Positions 11,385 through 22,834 of a DNA stretch of 64,000 nt are shown here, one piece after another (position 1 is the first letter of the stretch; every line of letters begins with the position of its first letter). A program made the translations under genes and the position numbers. The notes under the pieces are model-generated. The model had not been told where the DNA came from. It did not search any database and saw nothing but the letters and a program-made list of their open reading frames with translations. The stretch covers positions 120,846,124-120,910,123 of the forward strand of contig NC_083347.1 in assembly GCF_019175385.1 (NCBI RefSeq). Reading direction: 5' to 3'. Source of the DNA: Lycium barbarum (taxonomy: Eukaryota; Streptophyta; Magnoliopsida; Solanales; Solanaceae).

Positions 11385-11590
11385 AAATGGTAAGAGGCGT
11401 CTCCTTAGGGAGGACAAAAGTGACTGCAAGGTCGCGGGTTCGAAGCTCTGCAGAGTGTGCGAACTGGCTAAGCACCCTTTCACATACAATGGCTGAGTGT
11501 TACATGTCATGTACGCATGTTCATGGAGGGCAACCCGCAGCATGCATGGGTAACACCTGCGGATCCTCAAACATAAGTCGCCTTTTTTGT
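11373..11590 (+). other. tRNA-like SINE unit, plus strand
   Basis: Begins at the same palindrome with an A-box-like CAGCTCAAATGGTAAGAGG and a B box GGGTTCGAAGCTC at 11436-11447. It ends CACCTGCGGATCCTCA..., related to the arm end CACCTGCTGTGGGTCCTCA, followed by a T run at 11580-11588. It is diverged from the minus-strand unit, so the pair is not a simple recent inversion. Confidence 0.6.
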
Positions 11591-11591
11591 G

Positions 11592-11758
11592 AGGACCCAC
11601 AATAGGTGTTAACACATACATGCAACTGTGAACCCTTGTGCCAGCCCCTTGCCACTGGACACCATGACTTGTCATGACAAGTCATGGTGTCCAGTCGCAA
11701 GGGGCTGGCACAAGGGTTCACAGTTGCATGTATGTGTTAACACCTGCTGTGGGTCCTC
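11592..11758. repeat. 167 bp loopless palindrome
   Basis: Two arm copies (11592-11680 and 11670-11758) meet head to head at TGTCATGACA, with about three mismatches over the stem. Transcribed, it would form one long hairpin. Confidence 0.85.
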
Positions 11759-11766
11759 CCATATGT

Positions 11767-12303
11767 ATTGGTCTGAGATCTGATATATTGCTACAACGAC
11801 ACTTTTATGCTTCAGACTAATAAATTATGATAAATTCTCCCCTCATAATTGGTTCAGGTTCAGGAGCCAAATATTTCTATCTAATAGTTTTTCTGTGTGG
11901 TATATGATTAATGGATCTACCATGATGCACACAAATGGATTCCCTAAATAAGGAGGGGATATATGTTAGTTTTTCTAACATAAGGGGGAGAGAATGAGCA
12001 GCTAAGAAATATGTTGTGAATTATCATTAGTATGATCCTCAGATAATTCAAGTCAAATGCTGAAAGCATTTTCTGACCCTACTATTTCATATTTCATCTG
12101 CAAAATACTCCTAATGTCCCTGAAGGACAGAGTCTACAGCATGCATGGAGCTTAGTAGAACAATCATTTCCAAATGTAATCATCCTTGGAAAAAAGGAGA
12201 AGTGAATGATCATAATAAAGAGGCAATGTGATCTTGAATAGCCTACGACATAACACTTCATAAAACCTTATGAGAGGTTCATGTACCTGTACCTAAAAAT
12301 AAT
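11767..12303 (+). pseudogene. Ty1/copia pol remnant downstream of the integrase core
   Basis: Continuation of the same copia gene. It reads WSEI.YIATTTLLCFR, NYDKFSPHNW and, after shifts, QEPNIS, the usual post-core integrase region. Around 12120-12145 the translation VPEGQSLQHAWSL and later GVNDHNKEAM-like text match the linker before copia reverse transcriptase. No RT domain follows, because the gypsy LTR begins at 12304. Confidence 0.7.
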
Positions 12304-14235
12304 TGTAACGACCCGCTAGGTCGTTATGGGGGTGACTTAGAAAACTAGACCTCCGTTGGGAATTCTGAGGCCACGGATGAGTCTGTAGCGTGTTTTTATG
12401 CTTATATCATGTTTGGTTGAGTTTGTACGGCCTCAGATTGGAGTTGGTATTTTTTAGTAAAAACTGGTGCAAATATCTGAGCTACTGGTCAAAATGGACC
12501 GCTGCAGCAGGTTAGGGACCGTAGCAGCGGGTCCGTCGTAGCGGGTATAGGCTCACCACCGTGAGGAGTCGAGAATTTAATGAGGTCCACCATCGTGGGA
12601 TTTATCCGCTATAGTGAGACCGCTGTAGCGAGACATTAACTGCTGCAGTGGTCGATGGGAGGCAAAACTTGTGTTCTATATTCTTTATTTCGAACCTAGT
12701 CCCCACACAACTCCAAAACAGTTTCAAAGAACTCTTGTGGCGAAATTCTAAGGCTAGGGCTAAAGTACTCTTGAGTGGTAAGTCTGAACCCTTCACTTTG
12801 TTCATTCCATCATACTGTTAAGTTCCACAATTAGTTAAAGGGTCTCTAATGATGAATGAAAGGGTAGAACCCTAGAAACTAAAAACCCTGGAATAAATGG
12901 ATGGGTTATTTATTTTATTGTCGTTTAATCATCAAGTATAGATTATCACTTTCTGAGATGAGAATTTGATTGTTAAATGATGAGAATGATGTTTTGAGAC
13001 TTAAGGTTTCATAAAAATGGAAGCTTTAGCTTAAAAATTGCTGCAAAGGGGTTGAATTTATTAGAAAACTCATGAATGGATAGAATAGAATTATTGGGAT
13101 TAATATTAGGATGAATTCATGCTTAGTGATGGTTCACCCATTTGAAAAGGGTAGAAGTAGTTGGGTTCTCTTCCCCAATTATTGTTTGTTTGAGTAGATG
13201 TTTCAAATACTCATGTAGCGCTATATTTCTAGACTTTGAACGTTCGGAAGCTTTGCGAAAGGGGAAAGCTATCGCGGAGTGATTGCATTGTCCCAGTTCT
13301 GCTTTGAGGTAGGTTACGATCTACTTGAGTTAGACTTTGATTAGTTAATTGTATATGTTATGGAATTGATAGAAGAAGCATGATTAGAGCTTCGAACATA
13401 AATTACGGTTGGAAATTCCTTATTTGATATTGGCTGATTGATTATGTGATTAACTATTATGATATGATAAAGAAGAAGTTAATGAATTCTCTTCTTGTTG
13501 ACTTGAAGAAACCCTTATTCATGCTATTGATGAAATGATTGTTGAGTCCTGATATGACTTGGGATATGGTGACTTGGATTCCCTGATATTGATCTATTGA
13601 TTGTTCACATTCCTTAATCGATTGTGGAACAAAAATACATTATGATGAGAAAGAACATATAAATATGAAAAGACACATTTGACAGGGGGTGAGGATGTGG
13701 CCTAGTTATGGACTCGTGATCCAAGGTCAGTTCCGGAGCGAGTGGTACATGACCACCATGTGTCCCCTGCAGGTCATGGCTATTTGGTAAAACATTGCCA
13801 CTTAGCATGTCTGTACAGATATATGACAGAGTTGAGATATTCGTGACTTATAGTTGTGTCTGTAATGACACGGGTTGAGTTACTTCTATTGATTACTATT
13901 TGTGTGGGCTTATCTTATTTCGGTATTGGATGATTTCTCGTTGATAGTTTCATGTGGTTACGTGTTGTTGTGCCAATTTGTCTTTTCTGTTGATTTTGTG
14001 ATGTTATGCATGATACTAATCTTAGTTGGCCGATGATATCTACCAATACATAGTGTTTGTACTGATACTACCTTGATGCATTCTTTTGAGTGCAGATTGT
14101 GATCCAGAGACGTCTACCAGACCTTATATTTAGCGAGAGGCCAGTTTTCGACAGATTCGAGGGTGAAATTCTACTATGCCAGACCACCTGAAAATCTTTC
14201 TTATTTTAGATGTCTTTCTTATTTTAGATGTCTAT
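12304..14235 (+). repeat. Truncated Ty3/gypsy LTR
   Basis: Starts TGTAACGACCCGCTAGGTCG, the start of a common gypsy LTR family in this plant group. It runs about 1.9 kb without coding potential and stops abruptly where homology to the cysteine protease begins (about 14236); the usual ...CA end is absent. A doubled CTTATTTTAGATGTCT lies at about 14198-14229. No internal domain is attached, so it is a broken solo LTR or LTR end. Confidence 0.65.
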
Positions 14236-14238
14236 TTC

Positions 14239-14386
14239 ATTTTTACGGCTGAGTCGTTCGTCCCTTGGTTGCTCTTGCACGAATCTTGATATTCCTCGTA
14301 CGAGTAGTCAGATTCTGCCGCTTTTCCACCATTTTTTTACGATGAAATCGTAGGCGGTTGTTATTAAACCCCCATTACAACCGTTT
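14239..14386 (-). pseudogene. Cysteine protease pseudogene, fragment A
   Basis: About 148 bp matching protease gene 1 at about 16114-16262: the exon 2 part that encodes GCYGGLITTAYDFIVKNGG... to about the VKMSRYET region. Frame is lost and several bases differ. It lies on the left of fragment B, although in the intact gene the matching segment lies to its right. Confidence 0.75.
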
Positions 14387-14829
14387 AGCCTTCTTAGCCC
14401 TGCTCCGTCCAGCCCCTATTTATACATGTTTTTTTACTTTTGTTGTCAAAATTATGTGCTTTTAATATCATCTTCAATTTCTTTTTCTAATTTGTAATTT
14501 ATTAGTTGTTGATTATTTTGTAATGGTACTGTTATTATTTATAATACATTTTGATTATGTAACCATTCTCACATGGCAAAATTGACATTGACTTGGCCTC
14601 TCACAACTTGGGCCACATCTCATATCCATGGGCTAGATTAGCTAGATTCTGTGCAGAAATAGCATTATATAACCCTTTTTCGGCCCTTGTATTGTTAATG
14701 AGACATTTAGTCGGTTTTTCCATTGGAAATTAGCGATTTTCTGGTAGTGGATCAATATTTTTAAATAAAGTTATTTGCATATATAATTGCATGTTAAGGG
14801 GCATAATTATATAAATACTTTTTACACCA
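14387..14829. other. AT-rich spacer between pseudogene fragments
   Basis: About 440 bp without a coding frame or recognised repeat. It separates the two protease fragments and may be an insertion or the remains of a rearrangement. Confidence 0.4.
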
Positions 14830-15127
14830 TCAATGCATATAAGTAAATTCTTCGTGAATTCATCATGCAATAATTCAACGACCTTTAATTTGCATGGACA
14901 AAAGCAAGCTAGCACCAAAGGTGCTAAATTTAGGCCAAATTCTAAACAACATGGTAAGAAGCAAAAGTGGTTATACCAAAAAGACCACCTTCGCGCAATA
15001 TTCATGTACCCATTTTTGCCCACTTTGGTACATGTGGAAATCCTTGGTCACGGCAATACAGATCGAGAAGGGTCGTCGCGTTATGACTTTTAATGGTGTT
15101 GATTCACTAGATGATAAAATTTTGTAA
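14830..15127 (-). pseudogene. Cysteine protease pseudogene, fragment B
   Basis: Matches gene 1 from its 3' untranslated region (about 15645) through the C-terminal codons and on to about 16113. An internal deletion corresponds to about 15886-16004 of the gene. Minus-strand text GKNGYMNIAR equals GENGYMKLAR of gene 1. The deletion removes the catalytic His and Asn (NHAV and KNSWG) region. It has frameshifts and cannot encode a protease. Confidence 0.8.
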
Positions 15128-15790
15128 TGAGGTTTACTCATCCTCGTTTATAGATTATTCATACTAGTGACACGTTATTATTCGGTTAAAGTTTAAATGA
15201 CTTATTTGTAAAAAGATTTTGCGCAAAGGAGAAAAAAATATTCGATTTTGTGCTTGAACTGGACGAATGGTCTGAATTTTCCCTTTAGATGCTGTCGTCG
15301 GCCGTAATGGGTAAACTCGAGCCACTTTGGTAAAGACAGATGTAAGAATGATTTTTTTTTTAATGGAATTGTTCCATTTCGCATTGTTCAGGGGAATTTC
15401 CACCCAGTGCTCTTCTTTTTGAAAAATAACATATATAACACAATTTAAATTGTATACGATTTCGGTTATATATAGTACAATAATTTTTCACACTATTTAG
15501 TGAAATTTAACTTGTTATAGCAAATATCTTTATTATTTATTCCAAATTATTAATCAATATAATTATTAAAGAGAGTTAACTTATAATATAACTACCTATT
15601 GAGCAGTCTAATTTTGTAAATACAATCTGAGATTGCTAGTACATATATAAGTTAAATTCTTCTTTAATTCATCATGTAATACAAGGACCTTTAACTTGCA
15701 AGAACAAAAGCTCTTGCACTAGCAAGTACAACATAACACTTTAAAAAGTAAACAAACTAGCACTAAAGGTGTGCTATTTAGACCAAATTT
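15128..15790. other. 3' flank of protease gene 1
   Basis: No gene seen. The right part (about 15640-15790) is the 3' untranslated region of gene 1, recognisable because fragment B repeats it. The left part is AT-rich and unassigned. Confidence 0.5.
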
Positions 15791-17501
15791 CTAAACGATG
15801 GGGTAGGAAGCCAAAGTGGTTATCCCACAAAGACCACCTTCAATTCCAGTATCCCTTGCAAGTTTCATGTAACCATTTTCGCCCCAACTTGTACCCCAAG
15901 AATTCTTAATTAGCCAATATTTTGTGCCATCTTCATTTGTCCCATAGCCAATTATAGTAACTGCATGATTAAGTTGATCATCGCAACTTCCATCGTAAAT
16001 GCCACTTTGGTACATATGAAACTCTTCGGTTACAGCGATACCGATAGAGACGGGTTGTTGCGATGCGACTTTTAATAATGCTGATTCGCTCGATGGTAAA
16101 GTTTCGTAACGACTCATTTTTACGGTCGAGTCCATCCCCTCTTGGGCGCTCCTGCACGAATCTTGATATTCCTCGTAAGGGTAGTTGGATTCCAGCGCGA
16201 TTCCGCCATTTTTTACGATGAAATCATAGGCTGTTGTTATCAAACCGCCATAACAACCGTTGTTTTCGGTTGTGCAATCTAATAGCTCTTGCTCGGATAG
16301 TGAAATTAACTTGCCTGTTGAGAGTTTATTTGCTCCTTCCAAGGCTCCAACCGCCGCAAATGCCCAGCAACATCCTATATTTATAGGATCAGGTGACTAA
16401 TAAGTAATTAGAGATAGATTTGTATGATAAGCAGTAGTGTTTCTGTTCTAATTTTATGTGGCACTATTTCCTTATTAGCTTATCCCAAAAAGATTAACGG
16501 TTTTTCTAAATTTGAAAACAATTTCAATTTTACCTTTAATGACATGTTTTTATAGCTACAAAATCTCATGGCATATTTAAGACAACAAATTTCAAAAATC
16601 ATCTTAAACTCCATATGTAATCAAACAACACTGAATAATTGTAATGGATCAAATATTTTATAACCTTATAACAACTGTAACTAACCTACTCTAATAGGCT
16701 AAACCATATTGATAATGTCCTTAGATTCTTTGTCGATATTACTCCCTCCATCCCGTGATGCACTTTGATTGTGCACGAAACTAATTAAAGAAAGAAACAT
16801 TTTTTAAATTTGTGGTTTAAAAAAAGTCATAAATATTTGTGCAGCTATAAATCATCAAATGAAGAGTAAACTGAGAAGTTCGAACTTCAAAATTAAGTTA
16901 TTTTAAAAAATAGAAAAATATCATTTTTCTTATAACAAACTCTATGCGCATAAAGCCGCATAGAGGGAGTACTTGACAAGAAGAGAAAAAGTAAGAGTAC
17001 AACTAGTTAAACATTTTCATGAATGGGAAATTTTGACTTACCACATTGACCTTGATGTTTGACGTTAGTGACAGCATCACTCTTTCTCCAATCCATGATA
17101 GATGGAACATCACTCCTATTTTCATACTTGAATGATGAAAATATAGCTGGAGATGATTGCTGAGATTTTGAAGAAAACTTATTAAGTCCATGAGTAGTGT
17201 AGTACTTTATGAATTCCTCAGAAGTAAGATCAGCAAATTCGTTGATGCCTAATTTGTATGGCTTAGTCCCATTTTTGTTAAAAGACTCAATAAATTTCAC
17301 ATTCTCCTTAAATATATTCAATCTTTTCGCCTTTTCTGCATCATTTTCGTAAGTTCTTCCATGGCGCGCCATCCACAACTCATGTTTTTCCAACATGGAT
17401 GATGATTCTTGAAGGTTTCGAGAAGTGACTTCAGAAACATACATCCCAAAAATCACAAAAAGAACCACAAATAGCATCTTCCATTCAAGAACCAAAGCCA
17501 T
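15791..17501 (-). CDS. Papain-like cysteine protease, SAG12 group (gene 1)
   Basis: Two exons, 17501-17042 and 16374-15791, join across a phase-1 intron (donor GTAAGT, acceptor TATAG) inside the Gly codon before the active site. The product is 347 residues: a signal peptide (MALVLEWKMLFVVLFVIFG), an I29 prodomain with ERFNIN-type spacing (KRLNIFKENVKFIESFN) and GINEFADLT, then mature C1A protease starting near VPSIMDWR. The catalytic site is QGQCGCCWAF with Cys156; His290 in LNHAV; Asn311 in KNSWG; all are present. The GCCWAF form is typical of SAG12 relatives. There is no C-terminal granulin domain. The secreted or vacuolar thiol proteases of this group are linked to senescence and defence; that role is inferred from family. 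The ATG at 17501 was chosen because it starts the signal peptide about 90 bp downstream of a TATA box. Confidence 0.88.
16742..16969. mobile_element. Stowaway-like MITE in the intron of gene 1
   Basis: 228 bp flanked by TA on both sides (16740-16741 and 16970-16971). The terminal inverted repeats begin CTCCCTC at the left and end GAGGGAG at the right. It has no coding capacity. TIR and TA target duplication fit Tc1/mariner-derived Stowaway MITEs. Confidence 0.75.
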
Positions 17502-17591
17502 TGTAAAGAAAAAGAATTTTTTTTGTTGTATGTTGTAATATGATACTTTGATTGATAGGCTCACAATGATGTCCTTTGATATATGGGAGGG

Positions 17592-17600
17592 TATTTATAG
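17592..17600 (-). promoter_or_regulatory. TATA box of protease gene 1
   Basis: The minus strand reads CTATAAATACC about 91 bp upstream of the ATG at 17501, a normal distance for a plant RNA polymerase II promoter. Confidence 0.65.
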
Positions 17601-17601
17601 G

Positions 17602-18164
17602 GATGTTAGGAAGGCTGAGTTACGCAAACATCTCCTTTTTACTCACTATTTAGATTTGTTCCTACTTCTAAAAGTTGTGCAAATATAGCCTTTAGACTAA
17701 TAAAATATTAGGCAGTCGTCTAATGTTTATAATATTTTAAACTTTGATTTAATGTTTTCTTATGAGATTTTCAGTTTGTTCAAAAGAGGTCTTTAAACCA
17801 TGGTATAAAAAGCCTATAAGTTGCAAAATAAAAATAAAAATAAGGTCATTTACTAAAAAGTTATGTATCACAAAAAGGAATAACCAATGAAAATTTCTCG
17901 GAATATTACTTTTAGAAAATTTCCAAGAAAATGGGTCCTGAATTGATGTTGACACATAGTTGAAGGATGAATATTTAACCACCTTTGCAGCATCAAATAG
18001 GAAAAGTTGATTTTCTTTATGTTGAGAGAAATATTTGCCTATGGTCCACTTTAACCCCTTTTTTGTCATGAATTTTAAATTTTTAACTCAATATTGTTTC
18101 ATCTGGAACAAAGAATTCTATTCGATTTAACTTCTCCACGATGACGTGACGAGCTATTGTTATC
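17602..18164. other. Upstream region of protease gene 1
   Basis: No gene is supported. A 106-codon open frame on the minus strand (17749-18069) looks like chance. The promoter of gene 1 should be in the left part, before the copia LTR begins. Confidence 0.4.
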
Positions 18165-18742
18165 CATGTGTGTTCAAAGCAGTAATTTACTACTGAAATC
18201 AATAATTTACTAGTAATTTACTGAACCCAGTAAATTTACAAAAATCAGTAGCTTTCTAGTAATTTCCTAAAATCAGTTTCAGTTTTGTAAAAAGAAACCA
18301 AAAACGTTAAATATAGAAATTAGATGAAACAGAAAATTTCCGAGCCCACAAGTTTATTGTGTGTCCTTAAGAATCTAATCCCCTTACGGTTGTCAAGGTT
18401 AATGGATTAATTCCTCCCAGGATAGAACAGAAAACTATTCTGCGATAGCGGCAATGCAAGTTGCAGAACTTTAGCGCGGTGGCAGCAAATCACATGACTC
18501 TATAATATTTTTATTTTGAAAACAAATGCAGCAAATAGGTTTTGAGGGGAGAGAAAATTCTGATTTTCGGTATTTTTATGCTTCAGTGAATTGAAAAAAC
18601 TGAAGCAAAACTTTAACCTATATACCCATCTAATGGGTGTTGGGAAAAAGTGTGGTGACTTTACAGAAAAGTCACACCCTTTCCTACCAGTGCCTTTTCG
18701 GGAAAATCACTAATTTTCCATTCACACCACAAAAACCCAACA
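18165..18742 (-). repeat. 3' LTR of the copia element
   Basis: Similar to 22835-23399 over most of its length. On the minus strand it begins TGTTGGGT, just after GTGGCGGAT, which occupies the place of the polypurine tract. The left end is approximate. Confidence 0.65.
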
Positions 18743-19302
18743 ATCCGCCACATGAATGGGAATGAGTATATGATGAAAACATGCATGGAAAAACTGTGTG
18801 ATTTGCAAGCAAGGATTAATCGCATTTGGATATGTACGTCTCCCTTTGAACTCTTCGTAGTGAAAAAATGTCGAATATACTCAGTCAATTGGTAGATTTG
18901 GTATACTTGAACCGTCGAGCTTTGGTGTATACCTAGACAACCACATGTCACACAATTAACCCTTTAACCGTATTTGATTTTCATTGTTTGGTTCGTTTCA
19001 GCCATGAACACCGCCTGGTCTCATAAGTGCGCACAGAATTGGCCTTACAAAATTCTTCTTGAAGCGGCTTACACTTCACACTTACATAGGTGATTCCTAA
19101 ACGTGTCATCCTGCAGATATAAACTACTTGATATACCCCGTATCAAACTTAGAAACCATTAAAAAGCCTTAATGCTTTATCTTTGTTATTGAACATTGGC
19201 TTCATCATGAGAATGGACTAAAAAATTTGTTTGACAATGTTCAACCATCAATCATAACTTTGTTTGATCTCCTTGAACCTAGATCTTTGAATCTGTAGTC
19301 TT

Positions 19303-19769
19303 CTAGGTAGAGTTACCGCCATGTTGACTTGTCCTCGGCCATAGTCCCATTCCCTTAGATGATTTCTCAACCGCCTCTCTAGTTAGGCCTTTTGTAAGTG
19401 GATTCGACACATTATCCTTTGACCTTAAATAGTCAATTATGATAATTCCACTAGAGAATAACGACATTATGTCTTCGTCATGTGTTACGATATTTTCCGT
19501 TATACATAATATGCTCCCAGCCCTTCCTATTGCCGCTAGGATATTGCAATTTATGCATATAGAAGCCAAAGTTTGGTCCATAATGGAACACCTTCCAAGA
19601 AATTCCGAAGCCATTCAACTTGTTCACCGATCTTGTCTAAAGCTATGAACTTAAACTCTATTGTGAAGCAGGCGATACATGTCTGTTTGGACGATTTCCA
19701 AGACAGTGCTCCTTCCATCAATTGTAAAAACGTATCAATTTGTGGATTTAATTTCATTTGACCGGTCAT
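19303..19769 (-). pseudogene. Copia RNase H remnant
   Basis: Two overlapping open pieces (19551-19769 and 19303-19614) together give LSWKSSKQTCIACFT, FIALDKIGEQVEWLRNFLE, then IIDYLRSKDNVSNPLTKGL and MGLWPRTSQHGG. This is the C-terminal RNase H end of copia pol. A frameshift lies near 19560-19610, so no intact protein is possible. Confidence 0.85.
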
Positions 19770-20312
19770 TCAATTTGCATCAACATAGCATTTGAATTGT
19801 GAGATATTTATTATAAAGCAAAGTGCAGCTTAGAAAATAGGATATATCATAGATCATAATATATGTGGATGGTTGGCATCAGTTGTGGCCGCAACCTTTT
19901 AACAATATGTATATTTCTCAACCATTCCACTTCTTATAAGTCTACTTCTTTGAATATCCAAGTAATTGCACATTCACTGATATGAAGATCCAAGCTATTG
20001 TCGATTCCTATCATTATCGTCAATTGGTTCTTTGATTTATAAATGAATGAACTTATATGTTCTATGAACCATCTCATCTTTTCAAGGAGTTATCTTTCAA
20101 CAAACACATTTTATCACGAAAAGTCACAACCTTTCAAGTGACATCTGTACATGAAAGAACATAACATTATATTTCAAGTGACATCTCTTCACGAAATTAA
20201 AGAACACAACTTTTAATGAAAAGACATCTGATCAACTATCAAATGAGTAGTTCGATCAACTAGTCCTCACCAAGAAAGAATAAGTTCTGTCAAAATTTCA
20301 CTAACTACCATA

Positions 20313-20513
20313 TCAATATCCACAAAGGACATATACCGTCGGTTTGACATAATACAATAATGTCAATAAATCAATGTTTTCTGATTCTATCACAGTATCA
20401 AGTCGATATTCTTTACTATTGGTGGCATATTCTATAAAAACACAATCAACATTATTCGGACCTATTTTAACCTTTTTGACTTTAGGAATTTGCACTTTAG
20501 TCATACACCCCAC
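20313..20513 (-). pseudogene. Copia integrase C-terminal remnant
   Basis: 66 codons: MGCMTKVQIPKVKKVKIGPN followed by VDCVFIEYATNSKEYRL. This matches the conserved copia stretch after the integrase core (normally GCLAKVQIPKPKKVKIGPKT). It is truncated and followed by stops. Confidence 0.8.
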
Positions 20514-21509
20514 ACTTTGAAGTAATTCAAGTTGGACTTTTTTCCTTCCTATTTCTCATACGTAATAGATTGTGTTTTTCCTATGGGGTACTCAATTGAG
20601 TATTTGGCTAACCATAAGATAGCGTTCCCCCACATTCTGGAATAAACGAGAACTTATTAACACGACATTCACCATCTATGTTAATCGTTCCTTCACGTGC
20701 AACATCATCATAAACACGAATGCACTTAGTTCCCATGAACCGTTACTAGTACGTACTAGTCACACATTAGTGATCGGAGGAGAACTAAAGAACCAGCCCG
20801 CAATAATTTTTTACAAGAAATCATTAGCGTTAGTGTCAATTGTCTCTATAATTTCCGTGTAACATATACAAAAATATATGTATATCATTTGCTGCTAATC
20901 CTCGCATCATAACCACTTTATCAACACTTAATTTATCAATAAAAGATTGTTGGCCTAAAACTCTTTGAGACTGTTAGAAAAATAAGGAAGGGAACTGATG
21001 ATGAAGGCTTTGCCGTGAACATAGATAACAGAGATAGATTTAATGTCAAGCAATTAGTATGACTCTTTTCTTATAAATTCTTAGCCACTGAATTTTATAA
21101 TCAGAAGGAGAATCACCGGGAGTTATAGAAAAAATGTGTCCGTTCACACTTTAATAACTCCAATTAGAATGTTCCTTTAATTTTCAGCTCTATAAGCCAT
21201 TCGTACCACATGATGCAATGAACATCCTCATGGTCATAATCTTTCTCTTCTTTTAACTAGAGAATAAAACAAAAATTTTATATCTTCAAACCGAATAAGT
21301 TCTGACAAAAATAGATTTAATGAATTAGTGAAGTTTTTATCTCTTCAAACCGAATAAACAACCAACGAAGATTTTATATCTTCAAACTAATGAACGTTAC
21401 TAATTCGATAAAGTTTTTATATTCTTTGAATCGAGTAGTAACTTGGAGTAGAAAATCACGCAGATTTTAATCTCCAAACAATGAAGTAGAAAATCACAAA
21501 GGTTTTAGT

Positions 21510-21640
21510 CTCCAAAAAGAGTGCTTTATATTTCTGAAAAGAGTAATTTTTTTTTTAATCTTTGAAAAGAGTAAGTTTCTTCTCTTGAAAAAGTAACTTT
21601 CTTCTCTCTGAAAAGAGTAACATTCTTCTCTAATTTTGAT
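21510..21640 (+). repeat. Imperfect repeats of TTTGAAAAGAGTAA
   Basis: Four to five degenerate copies of CTTTGAAAAGAGTAAxTTTCTTCT in tandem, in the leader of the copia element. A looser set of TTTTATATCTTCAAACCGAAT repeats precedes it at about 21270-21440. Confidence 0.55.
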
Positions 21641-22834
21641 ATCTCTAATTTTTCCAAATTAAATTAGACACCACATCTAACATTGACTTCATCATAAGCC
21701 AAAAAACCCCCCACATTTTAAATATTCAAGTACCATGCATATTCATGGGCAACTCAAAATTAAAGTGCAGATGAAAAATTTCTCTTCATAACATCAAATC
21801 AAAATGCACATTAACGATCCCAAGTTAACATTTATATAAAAACAAAAAAATCCTCACGCACTGTCACAGGATTACAAAGTACTAATATTTTCATCCAACA
21901 ACTTTTTTTTCACAATTTTCTCAAATAGTTTTTTGAAAATAATTTCAATTAAATTTTAAGAAAGTTATCTTCCTTTCGTGATCCATTTCTTTGATGATCA
22001 AAATCAAAGTCGCTGCCTCCAATTGGAACCAATTAGAATATCCTTTATCTAACTTGGATCAATGACACAATTGCAAACTCAAGATTAGATGTGCCTTAAT
22101 TATTATATCAAAGAAGGCAACAAGTTGAAAGACATGAAGCGTGAAACTTGGCTTGCGCTAAAACCGGTTTAGCATCAAATAGAACAACCGAGATCTTCTA
22201 ACACTATTTTTCCTCTATTCACCACCATAACAGTACAAACAATTTTATGGCAAGCAAATAGGATATACTTTGAGATCATAACATAATGAACATCTACCCT
22301 AACATTTATAAAACCGAATTTCATAAATCATAAAGAGTAGAAAATTAAAGTAGAGAACGAATTTTCACCACTTCCTTGTTGATCCGTTTCTTTGATTTGA
22401 TCACCGTTTCCACACCAAAATCAAAAGTGTTTCCTTGTAAAGAGAACACTTTATGGTTTTCTGATAAGACATCTTTACATTGTACCCTTTTACATTATAT
22501 GAGAAGATGTGAAGGATTTGTTTTTCTTTTCCGTTTCCGTGTTCATACCGCAACTGATGGAATGTATCATACAAAAGCTACTATAGTCTCATCCATACCA
22601 ATATCTGCAGTAACATTGCACAAGTTCAAATATTTTAATCTCTCTTTCTCGTATGATCTCCACCAAACAAATGTTAAAACTTTCAAATCCAGAATTGTTT
22701 TTCATTTTTCCACGTTACGTTCCACGACTGTGCAGATAAATATTTCTATTTCTTGTTTTGTCTCCAACAAAGGAGACCACAGAAAACTAATACAAGAAAA
22801 ATTAGATTTCTTAAGCTTGTTATCTATAATTTTT

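Larger units (their letters stand above)
11171..11761. mobile_element. Foldback element with perfect 89 bp terminal arms and tRNA-like core
   Basis: 591 bp flanked by TATGT on both sides (11166-11170 and 11762-11766), inserted in the copia integrase remnant. The ends are TGTGAGGACC...GGTCCTCCCA. The arms 11174-11262 and 11670-11758 are exact reverse complements over 89 bp. A third copy of the arm (11592-11680) is joined to the right arm, so that 11592-11758 is a nearly perfect palindrome with no loop. The core holds two head-to-head tRNA-derived SINE-like units around a GAGCTGCAGCTC centre at 11373-11384. Which element class it belongs to is unclear: TG...CA ends with a 5 bp duplication are LTR-like, but the arms are inverted. 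Confidence 0.7.

Noticed and set aside
11387..11605. Possible tRNA genes from the A and B boxes
   Set aside because: Only the promoter boxes resemble a tRNA; no acceptor stem or anticodon arm closes. Best seen as SINE heads.
12602..12805. Small ORFs around 12.6-13.8 kb as genes
   Set aside because: They lie within the gypsy LTR (12304-14235) and show no family resemblance.
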